NCBI GenBank assembly: GCA_020052635.1 | Contig: JAGVOR010000020.1 | Span: 1-7,265, forward strand | Length of the DNA: 7,265 nt | Direction: 5' to 3' | From: Candidatus Omnitrophota bacterium | GTDB lineage: Bacteria > Omnitrophota > Gorgyraeia > Gygaellales > Profunditerraquicolaceae | Shown: positions 1 to 6,012 of the stretch, piece by piece | Numbering within the stretch: position 1 is the first letter of the stretch | Layout: each line of letters starts with the position of its first letter | Notes under the pieces: model-generated | What the model saw: the letters and a program-made list of their open reading frames with translations, nothing else | Database searches by the model: none | What the model was told of the DNA's origin: nothing | Program-made: the position numbers and the translations under genes

Positions 1-1
1 T

Positions 2-1036
2 GAATTAAATATCGCCCAGCGCCGCTTAAAGATCGGAGAGGGGATTGCCGGTAAAGTCGCCGGCACCCAGAAGCCGGTATTGGTTAAAAACCTGGATATC
101 GATGAACGCTTCCAGCACAACGGGTTCAAGCATTACCGCACCAACTCTTTTATGTCTATCCCGCTTTTAAGCCCCCGCGGGCTGCTGGGGATCATGAACA
201 TCTCCGATAAATCCAACTGCGAGCCGTTTTCGGATAAGGATTTTGCCTTTGTGGTGATGCTTTGCCGTTACGCCTGCATTATCGCCGATAATCTGGCCAG
301 CGCCGAAAGGACCGCCGAAGAGAAAGAAGCATTTCAGCAGGAGAAAAAACTTCTGGAGAAATACGCTACCGTCGGAAAACTTGCCGCCGGCATCGTGCAC
401 GAGGTCAATAACCCGCTGGACGGCATCATCCGCTACACCAATATGCTCTTAACCAAGATGAACCTGGATACGGTCGCCCATGAATACTTGAGCGAAATCA
501 AAAAAGGCCTCAATCGTATCGCCAAGACCACAAAATCGCTTCTGGCATTCTCCCATCAGGTCAACTCCGCCGGCAAAATCAAAACCTATCTTTCCGTCAA
601 CGAACTGATCATTGACTCACTGGATATTTTCAAGAATAAAATCCTTTTACACGATATCCGGGTGAATTTAAACTTAAGCAACGACCTGCCGCGCCTGGCT
701 GATTTCGGCATCTCCCATGTCTTCATTAATATTATTAAAAACGCTATCGATGCCCTGCCGGATGGCGGAAAACTTGAGATTTCCACCGGGCTGGACGATA
801 AGATGATCATTATTAAGTTCCAGGACAGCGGCAAAGGCATCCCGGAAGAGGTTCAAAGCCGAATCTTTGAACCTTTCTTTACTACTAAAAGTATTATCAA
901 CGGCACCGGCTTGGGCCTGGCGATTTCACATGAAATTATCGCCAAATACGGCGGCAAGATCAACTTTTTAAGCCAGGTGGGCACCGGTACCGAGTTTACT
1001 GTCTTAATCCCCAGAGAAAATTTAGAGCATGCATAA
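2..1036 (+). CDS. GAF-domain sensor histidine kinase (5'-partial)
   Basis: Sensor kinase that autophosphorylates on histidine and should pass the phosphate to the regulator encoded next to it. The frame is open to the left edge, so the N-terminus is missing; the TTG at 80 lies inside a GAF domain and is not a credible start. Numbering from that codon, the rest of the GAF domain runs to about residue 72 (visible upstream part includes KIGEGIAGKVAG), followed by a charged, probably coiled-coil linker (73-95). The HisKA domain has GIVHEVNNPL with phospho-acceptor His107 (bases 398-400), the H-E-x-N-N-P form common in NtrB-like kinases. The ATPase domain shows an N box (N217, N221), G1 box DSGKGIP (249-255), F box EPFFTTK (264-270) and G2 box GTGLGLA (275-281). 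All catalytic boxes are intact. No membrane segment is visible, so it may be cytoplasmic, but the missing N-terminus could change that. The signal sensed is unknown. Confidence 0.93.
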   Translation, partial: ELNIAQRRLKIGEGIAGKVAGTQKPVLVKNLDIDERFQHNGFKHYRTNSFMSIPLLSPRGLLGIMNISDKSNCEPFSDKDFAFVVMLCRYACIIADNLASAERTAEEKEAFQQEKKLLEKYATVGKLAAGIVHEVNNPLDGIIRYTNMLLTKMNLDTVAHEYLSEIKKGLNRIAKTTKSLLAFSHQVNSAGKIKTYLSVNELIIDSLDIFKNKILLHDIRVNLNLSNDLPRLADFGISHVFINIIKNAIDALPDGGKLEISTGLDDKMIIIKFQDSGKGIPEEVQSRIFEPFFTTKSIINGTGLGLAISHEIIAKYGGKINFLSQVGTGTEFTVLIPRENLEHA

Positions 1037-2441
1037 CCATCAACACATCCATGTATTAGTGGTGGATGATGAACCGCTCATCCGCCGCTCTTTAAGTGAA
1101 TTTTTAACCTTAGAAGGCTACACCGCAAGCGGCGCCTCCAACGGCAAAGAAGCATTAAACCTCCTCAAAAAATCCAAAGCCGACATTGTTTTAAGCGATA
1201 TCCAGATGCCGGATATGGACGGGATGCAGCTGCTAAAAGAAATCAAAGCCCAGAAGAACCCTGTCCCGGTGATCCTGATGACCGGTTACGGCACCATTGA
1301 TAACGCCGTCGCCGCGATCCAGATGGGGGCTTACGATTATATCACTAAGCCGATCATTGATAATGAAATCAAAATCCTGCTGGAGCGCTTGATCAAGGAA
1401 AGAAATCTGCTGGAGGAAAACCTTAAACTTAAGCAACAGCTCCTGGAAAACCGGCGGGACTGTTTTCAGGGTATCGTCGGCGCCGATGAAAAGATGCGTA
1501 AGATCTATGCGCTGATCGAGGCGATCGCCAATACCCGCGCCACTGTCTTGATCCACGGAGAAAGCGGGACCGGCAAACGCCTGGTCGCTCATGCGATCCA
1601 TAAATGTAACGAGAGCGAAAAAGATAAACCCTTTGTGGAGGTCAGCTGCGGCGCCTTAACTGAAACCCTGCTGGAGAGCGAACTTTTCGGCCATGTCAAA
1701 GGTGCCTTCACCGGGGCAATTAAAGATAAGCCCGGCAGGTTCGAATTGGCTAACGGCGGCACGATCTTTCTCGATGAAATTGATGCTTTTTCACCGGCTT
1801 TGCAGGTCAAGCTGCTGCGCGTATTGCAGGAGGGAGAGTTTGAAAGGGTAGGGGACAACCATACGCTTAAAGTCGATGTCCGGGTGATCACCGCCACTAA
1901 CCAGGATTTAGAAACCTTGATCGCGCAGAATAAATTCCGCAAGGACCTTTATTACCGTTTAAATATTATCGCCATTGAGTTGCCGCCTTTACGGGAGCGT
2001 AAAATGGATATCCCGCTTTTAGCGGATGAATTAATCAGGAGGCACGCCAAACAAAATAATAAAAAAATAACCGGCGTTTCGCCGGAAGCGCTGGAAATTC
2101 TGATTAATTGCGACTGGCCGGGCAATATCCGCGAACTTGAAAATGTTATTGAAAGAGCGATTATTTTATGCAAGAATAGTATCATTACCCCTGCCGATTT
2201 TCCGGATACCTTAAGTAAAAGGGCCGCTAAACTTACTGCCGGCCCTGTCGAAACCTCAACCGAGTTAACCGGCTGTCAATTAAAAAAGGCTTTGCAGGAG
2301 CCGGAGAGGGACCTCTTAATTAAGGCCCTGGAATCGATGAACTGGAACCGTAACGAAACCGCTAAAAGCTTAGGGATCAATCGGACTACACTTTATAAAA
2401 AGATGCTGCGTTTTGGCTTACTCAAAAACAAACAAAAATAA
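1029..2441 (+). CDS. NtrC-family sigma-54-dependent response regulator
   Basis: Transcription activator that, when phosphorylated, should oligomerise and use ATP to open promoters bound by sigma-54 RNA polymerase. The receiver domain (about 8-120) has acidic pocket D13/D14, phospho-acceptor D57 (in VLSDIQMPDMDG), T85 and K107. The AAA+ domain (about 147-380) has Walker A GESGTGKR (177-184), the sigma-54 contact loop GAFTGA (225-230), Walker B IFLDE (246-250), arginine-finger region FRKDLYYR (303-310) and sensor II WPGNIREL (363-370). A Fis-type helix-turn-helix ends the protein (about 428-465; NRNETAKSLGINRTTLYKKM). At 470 residues it has the usual length and is complete. The ATG at 1029 overlaps the kinase stop by 8 bases (ATGCATAA) with only a weak TTAGAG upstream, which suggests translational coupling and marks the two as cognate partners. 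Target genes cannot be read from the window. The palindromic repeat begins on the last base of its stop codon. Confidence 0.96.
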   Translation: MHNHQHIHVLVVDDEPLIRRSLSEFLTLEGYTASGASNGKEALNLLKKSKADIVLSDIQMPDMDGMQLLKEIKAQKNPVPVILMTGYGTIDNAVAAIQMGAYDYITKPIIDNEIKILLERLIKERNLLEENLKLKQQLLENRRDCFQGIVGADEKMRKIYALIEAIANTRATVLIHGESGTGKRLVAHAIHKCNESEKDKPFVEVSCGALTETLLESELFGHVKGAFTGAIKDKPGRFELANGGTIFLDEIDAFSPALQVKLLRVLQEGEFERVGDNHTLKVDVRVITATNQDLETLIAQNKFRKDLYYRLNIIAIELPPLRERKMDIPLLADELIRRHAKQNNKKITGVSPEALEILINCDWPGNIRELENVIERAIILCKNSIITPADFPDTLSKRAAKLTAGPVETSTELTGCQLKKALQEPERDLLIKALESMNWNRNETAKSLGINRTTLYKKMLRFGLLKNKQK

Positions 2442-2504
2442 TTCGGGGGACACATTACTTAATTCAAAGCTCAAGTTAGGGAATTAAGTAATGTGTCCCC
2501 GAAT
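2441..2504. repeat. Imperfect inverted repeat, copy 1 (hairpin with 15-base loop)
   Basis: Left arm 2441-2465 and right arm 2481-2504 are reverse complements except for one extra G in the left arm, around a 15-base loop (2466-2480). The arm core is GGGACACATTACTTAATTC. The same unit occurs at 5953-5998. The left arm starts on the final A of the regulator's TAA stop, and the right arm contains the ATG of the following gene. I recall similar sequences flanking REP-associated (Y1/IS200-like) transposases in environmental genomes, so this could be a non-autonomous derivative or scar. That link is from memory and no transposase lies in the window. Confidence 0.9.
2478..2482 (+). promoter_or_regulatory. 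Candidate ribosome binding site for the PocR-GAF gene
   Basis: AGGGA lies 8 bases before the ATG at 2491, a good spacing. It straddles the end of the hairpin loop and the first bases of the right arm, while the ATG is inside the stem. It favours ATG 2491 over the in-frame GTG at 2515, which has no purine-rich site before it. If the hairpin forms in mRNA, the start would be masked. Confidence 0.45.
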
Positions 2505-3498
2505 AAAATTAATCGTGGCGAATATTGAATTCAAGAATTTAGTAGAGATAGAAGCGTGGCAGGAGATCCAGTCTAATTTCTCATCAGTCACCCAAATCCC
2601 CATGCGCACCGTGGATCCCGCCGGCCGCCCCCTGACCAAATTCAGCGGCGCCCCGCACTTATGCGCTGAATATCTCGCCGGCTCACCGCTTTTAATCAAA
2701 GAATGCACCAACTGCCTGCCCGGATTTTTAGGCGGCCGGGAAAACCCCGATCAAAACTTAAGTTACACCTGCTTATTCGGTTTACGCAATTTTATCGCCA
2801 CTTTAAAGTTAGACCCCCAAACCCCGCTGGCTTATGTCATCATCGGCCCGGTCGTCCTTATTAACTATAAACCGAAATCTGACTACGTTCAACTTGCCCA
2901 GCAGTATAATTTGAATTTAAATGAACTCTATAACGCCATCACTGACGTGAAACTTTCTTCCTTTAATTCCATGCTCTCGGTCGTGGCATTAATCGAAGAT
3001 GTCGGTAATTATTTAATCAAACATGCCTATAAAACACTAACCGCCCAGATGGAGATGGCCAATACCGCGAATTTAGAAAGGCTCAACCGCCTGTTCAAAG
3101 TATTCCTGGATGTGGCCTTTCAGGTCACCGGGGCGGATGCCGGCTCGGTTATGCTCCTGGATAAAGCCAAAGAAGAGCTCTCGATCTTTGCCTCCCGCGG
3201 CATCGCCGAGGCCATCTCTAAAAATGCCCGGATTAAATACGGAGAGGGGATCTCCGGAACCGTAGCCAAAGAGAGGACCTCGCTTTTAATCAATGACCGG
3301 ATCAGCGATAACCGCATCCGCAGTTATCTGGGCCGGCCCAACCTTAAATCCTCCATGGTGCTGCCGATCAAGTTCAAGGAAGACACCTTGGGCGTAGTTA
3401 ATCTTAGCACGACCCGTAATTCCCCGGTCACTTTCAATAGCAATGATCTAAAAACCATGGACCGCTTAGTCGACCTCATGGTTGTTGCCCTGCATTAA
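2491..3498 (+). CDS. PocR-GAF sensor protein without output domain
   Basis: Probable cytoplasmic ligand sensor made of two sensory domains. Residues about 13-180 resemble the PocR domain, which binds small organic ligands in regulators such as PocR: an LVEIEAWQEIQ opening, VDPAGRPLTKFSG, conserved-looking cysteines C58, C72, C75 and C94, and the strand-forming YVIIGPVVL (115-123). Residues about 196-333 form a GAF domain (GSVMLLD; YGEGISGTVAK; SSMVLPIKF; LGVVNLS). There is no kinase, GGDEF, HD or DNA-binding domain, so it probably acts on a partner protein. Start choice: ATG 2491 has a plausible AGGGA site but lies inside the repeat, so MCPR is repeat-derived; GTG 2515 gives a protein shorter by 8 residues that still begins ahead of the domain. 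The stop overlaps the ATG of the patatin-like gene by one base (TAATG), so the two are probably co-translated. Domain calls are by motif recognition; the PocR call is less certain than the GAF call. Confidence 0.85.
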   Translation: MCPRIKLIVANIEFKNLVEIEAWQEIQSNFSSVTQIPMRTVDPAGRPLTKFSGAPHLCAEYLAGSPLLIKECTNCLPGFLGGRENPDQNLSYTCLFGLRNFIATLKLDPQTPLAYVIIGPVVLINYKPKSDYVQLAQQYNLNLNELYNAITDVKLSSFNSMLSVVALIEDVGNYLIKHAYKTLTAQMEMANTANLERLNRLFKVFLDVAFQVTGADAGSVMLLDKAKEELSIFASRGIAEAISKNARIKYGEGISGTVAKERTSLLINDRISDNRIRSYLGRPNLKSSMVLPIKFKEDTLGVVNLSTTRNSPVTFNSNDLKTMDRLVDLMVVALH

Positions 3499-4688
3499 TG
3501 CCTATGGCCCCCAAAGATATCGGGTTATGTTTTTCCGGCGGAGGGATCCGGGCGATCGCTTTTCAATTCGGATGCCTTAAAGCCCTCAAAAAATACGGTT
3601 TACTTGCGCGGGTCAAAGTGATCTCCGCGGTTTCCGGCGGCGCGATACTGGCGGCAATGTATGCTTACAGCCAGGATTCTTTCGAGGGGTTTGAAAAAAG
3701 AGTCTATCAATTACTGCGTAAAGGGTTGGCCGTCCGGCTTATCCGCAGGCTGCTTTTATACCCGCCCCGGACAGCCGCAACGATCGCTACCTTTCTTGTC
3801 GCCGGAACCGGCGCACTGCTGTCGGATTTGGCCCGGATAATTATCACTTTTTTTCTTCGCCACAGCCGTCAAAACTTCAACTACAACCAGACTCCCGATT
3901 TTATCTTTAAAATCCGGCCGCCTTTTCGCCGCTGGAGCAGCCGGACTACAGCGCTGGAGGATATTTTACGCGTGAATTTATTCGGCCGCACGCTTTTAAC
4001 CTCACCCCGGCGCAATGATGCGGAAGTAATCTTTAACTCCTGCGACCTGCACTCCGGGACAATTTTCCGTTTCGGCAATAAAAAATCAGGATGCGAGAGG
4101 TTCGGCAGTATTACCGATAACCGCCTTGCGGTAGCCCGGGCTGTAGCGGCCTCGGCGGCGCATCCGGTATTTTTCCCGGCGATTGATACGGCATACGAAT
4201 TTCAGGATACCGAAGGCATCATCAGGAAACAAAACGTGCTTTTATCCGACGGCGGAATCCTGGATAACCTGGGCATATCCTGCCTAAGCCCGCAAGGGCG
4301 CGCGGATGAAAAATTTAATACTTACAAGGTTGACCATATTATTTGCTGCAGCGCCGGACAGGGAGAGAAAAAATCTATTCCTTACTGGTTAATCCCCCGG
4401 ATTATCCGCACCTCGGAAGCGATTAACCGCAAATTACTTGATTTCGAACACGAAAATTTAAAAAGAAGCGCTGCCAACGGCCTGATTAAAGGCTTTATCC
4501 TGGCGCGTTTTTCCGATGGCGGGCCATCCCGGGAGAAAATTAAAAATTATCCTACAAATTTCTGCGGGCTCAAAAAACAGGATATTGCCCTGATCGTTGC
4601 CTGCGGAGAAGCGGCTATCGAAAAACACTTGCAGCAAATAATAATGGAACCGGAATTAAATTTTACGGCTTCCGAAGCGCAAAAGTAA
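3498..4688 (+). CDS. Patatin-like phospholipase / acyl hydrolase
   Basis: Predicted serine hydrolase of the patatin family, which cleaves acyl chains from membrane lipids with a Ser-Asp dyad. The oxyanion-hole motif SGGGIRA is at residues 13-19, the nucleophile elbow AVSGG at 44-48 with Ser46 as likely nucleophile, and SDGG at 250-253 with Asp251 as second catalytic residue. The first glycine of the usual GxSxG is alanine here. Between the two catalytic parts lies a long stretch with a hydrophobic segment (about 94-120; broken by S109, D110 and R113) that could be membrane-associated; no signal peptide is seen. The gene starts on the last base of the sensor gene's stop codon and has no clear ribosome binding site of its own, which suggests translational coupling; ATG 3504 is an alternative start. 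Some patatins are toxic effectors in defence systems such as CBASS (CapV), but no cyclase is present here, so that role is not supported. Substrate unknown. Confidence 0.88.
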   Translation: MPMAPKDIGLCFSGGGIRAIAFQFGCLKALKKYGLLARVKVISAVSGGAILAAMYAYSQDSFEGFEKRVYQLLRKGLAVRLIRRLLLYPPRTAATIATFLVAGTGALLSDLARIIITFFLRHSRQNFNYNQTPDFIFKIRPPFRRWSSRTTALEDILRVNLFGRTLLTSPRRNDAEVIFNSCDLHSGTIFRFGNKKSGCERFGSITDNRLAVARAVAASAAHPVFFPAIDTAYEFQDTEGIIRKQNVLLSDGGILDNLGISCLSPQGRADEKFNTYKVDHIICCSAGQGEKKSIPYWLIPRIIRTSEAINRKLLDFEHENLKRSAANGLIKGFILARFSDGGPSREKIKNYPTNFCGLKKQDIALIVACGEAAIEKHLQQIIMEPELNFTASEAQK

Positions 4689-4709
4689 ACCTGGACTTAA
4701 TTTACTACC

Positions 4710-4715
4710 GGGGAG
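4710..4715 (+). promoter_or_regulatory. Ribosome binding site of the GAF-HD-GYP gene
   Basis: GGGGAG lies 6 bases before the ATG at 4722. It is the strongest such site among the complete genes of the window and supports this start, and independent translation of this gene from the patatin-like gene 33 bases upstream. I see no promoter in that gap. Confidence 0.7.
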
Positions 4716-4721
4716 AAACTG

Positions 4722-5972
4722 ATGTTGATTGTGCTGGCTGCCTTGTTTGGAATTTACATCGGCTATCGTTTAGCGGGCTTAAAACCTGCCCGGCACCGGC
4801 CTAAAATCATTCCACCCGCTAAATTTCCGCAAACTGTTTCCTCCGCCAACCCGGAATATATTTCAATCAAAGAATCCATCCTGGAAGATAAGCTTTGGTA
4901 TGAATCGGCCCTGGAGTTTATTTTTAAATTTAACGAAGCACTCTCACTCAGCCTGGAACGGCAAAAGGTCATCGATTTTCTCAATGAAGGGGCGCGTAAT
5001 TTTCTCTATGTTGAGCGCTCGATACTTCTGCTCTGGGACAAAGAAGCTTTGGGCTTGCGGGTCGTCGGCTCAACCGGCCTGGCCAAAGAAGCCAGCCAAT
5101 ATCCGCTCCTGAAAGATACTCCCAGTATCTCCGGATCCGTGATGAACAAAAAACAGCCCTTAGTGGTCAACGACCTGGAAACTGAACCTTACCTGAAAAA
5201 AATAAACCGTGAAGAATACCTGACTAAATCTTTTATCAGCGTGCCGCTGATCTTCCAGGAAGATGTCTTGGGGGTCTTACATGTTTGCGATAAAAAATTT
5301 ACCAATCCCTTTACCGAAAGAGACCAGCTGTTGATTACCAATATCGGCCGGATCGGCGCGATCGCCTTGCAAAATGTCAAACTCTATGAGCAGATCCAGC
5401 AGGATTACTTAAAAACAATTACGGCTTTAGCTTTAGCTATCGATGCCCGGGACAGCTACACGATGCATCATTCCGAAAACGTCGCCCGCTATGCTGTCAC
5501 CGTCGCTGGTAATATGGGCGCTAAACCTTACGAGATTGACCTGTTAAAACAGGCGGCGCTTTTGCATGATATCGGCAAAATCGGGATCAAAGATTCGATC
5601 CTGCTTAAAGAAACAGGGCTGACCGCGGAAGAATATGAAATTATTAAACAACACCCGGCCAAGGGCGAAGAGATTGCCGATAGTTTATCTTTCTTAAAGC
5701 AAGCGGCTAAACTGATCCGGCACCATCATGAAAGATACGACGGCAAAGGATATCCGGACGGATTAAAGGGGCAAAACATTGAGCTGGGCGCAAGAATTTT
5801 AGCCGTAGTCGATGCCTTTGATGCCATGACCACCGAAAGATTATACCACAAGGCATTTTCATTCCCGGAGGCCTTAGCTGAAATCGAAAAGAATAAAGGC
5901 ACCCAATTTGACCCCGAAGTAGTTGATTCCCTGAACAAAACCATTTCCGAATTCCGGGGACACATTACTTAA
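4722..5972 (+). CDS. Membrane-anchored GAF-HD-GYP protein, likely cyclic-di-GMP phosphodiesterase
   Basis: HD-GYP proteins hydrolyse the second messenger cyclic-di-GMP with a metal centre. A single N-terminal hydrophobic helix (1-20, LIVLAALFGIYIGYRLAGL) followed by a basic stretch suggests a membrane anchor with the rest in the cytoplasm. A GAF domain covers about 62-222 (RSILLLWD; SISGSVMNKKQPLVVNDLE; SFISVPLIF; LGVLHVCDKKF). The HD-GYP domain (about 225-405) has H250 in HHSENVARYA, H282-D283 in LLHDIGKIGI with K286, H311 in KQHPAKGEEI, and the signature HHERYDGKGYPDGLKG (335-350), then VVDAFDAMTTER and GTQFDPEVV. All expected metal and signature residues are present, so it should be active. 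The last residues, GHIT, and the TAA stop are encoded by the palindromic repeat; the native end was probably near ISEF. Gene order suggests it may share a transcript with the upstream genes. Confidence 0.93.
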   Translation: MLIVLAALFGIYIGYRLAGLKPARHRPKIIPPAKFPQTVSSANPEYISIKESILEDKLWYESALEFIFKFNEALSLSLERQKVIDFLNEGARNFLYVERSILLLWDKEALGLRVVGSTGLAKEASQYPLLKDTPSISGSVMNKKQPLVVNDLETEPYLKKINREEYLTKSFISVPLIFQEDVLGVLHVCDKKFTNPFTERDQLLITNIGRIGAIALQNVKLYEQIQQDYLKTITALALAIDARDSYTMHHSENVARYAVTVAGNMGAKPYEIDLLKQAALLHDIGKIGIKDSILLKETGLTAEEYEIIKQHPAKGEEIADSLSFLKQAAKLIRHHHERYDGKGYPDGLKGQNIELGARILAVVDAFDAMTTERLYHKAFSFPEALAEIEKNKGTQFDPEVVDSLNKTISEFRGHIT

Positions 5973-5998
5973 TTCGAATTAAGTAATGTGTCCCCGGA
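5953..5998. repeat. Perfect 46-bp palindrome, copy 2 of the repeat
   Basis: Arms 5953-5975 and 5976-5998 are exact reverse complements with no loop; the core is again GGGACACATTACTTAATTC. Compared with copy 1 the arm differs by one base near its outer end (ATTCC versus ATTCG) and the 15-base spacer is absent. It lies at the convergent junction: it holds the HD-GYP stop codon (5970-5972) and ends 11 bases before the rpoN stop codon. It has no T-tract on either side, so it is not a classical intrinsic terminator, yet it is the only strong hairpin between two convergent genes and could hinder read-through or protect 3' ends. Confidence 0.93.
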
Positions 5999-6012
5999 TT
6001 AGCCCGGATTAG
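5993..6012. repeat. 10-bp tandem duplication at rpoN 3' end
   Basis: CCCGGATTAG occurs twice head to tail (5993-6002 and 6003-6012). The first copy overlaps the outer end of the palindrome and the second contains the rpoN stop codon (complement of TTA at 6009-6011). It could be a by-product of repeat insertion or simple slippage. Confidence 0.8.

Noticed and set aside
80..1036. Full-length kinase starting at the TTG at 80
   Set aside because: The frame is open upstream to base 2 and encodes recognisable GAF sequence, so the TTG is internal and the gene is cut by the window edge.
2418..2504. Hairpin followed by a T-rich run on the minus strand, resembling an intrinsic terminator
   Set aside because: The T-rich run exists only in the minus-strand sense and comes from the A-rich end of the regulator gene; no minus-strand gene lies there. 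In the plus sense the stem is followed by AAAATT, not a U-tract.
2484..2711. Minus-strand open frame ending in GHIT
   Set aside because: It is antisense to the PocR-GAF gene and shows no domain of its own; its ending only reflects the repeat arm read in the other direction.
3498..4688. Patatin-like gene as the effector of a CBASS-type defence system
   Set aside because: No nucleotide cyclase, sensor of the HORMA/TRIP13 type or other defence gene is present; the neighbours are ordinary signal-transduction genes.
4689..4721. Possible promoter between the patatin-like and HD-GYP genes
   Set aside because: The 33-base gap has no convincing -35/-10 pair and no GG-N10-GC spacing typical of sigma-54 promoters; only the ribosome binding site stands out.
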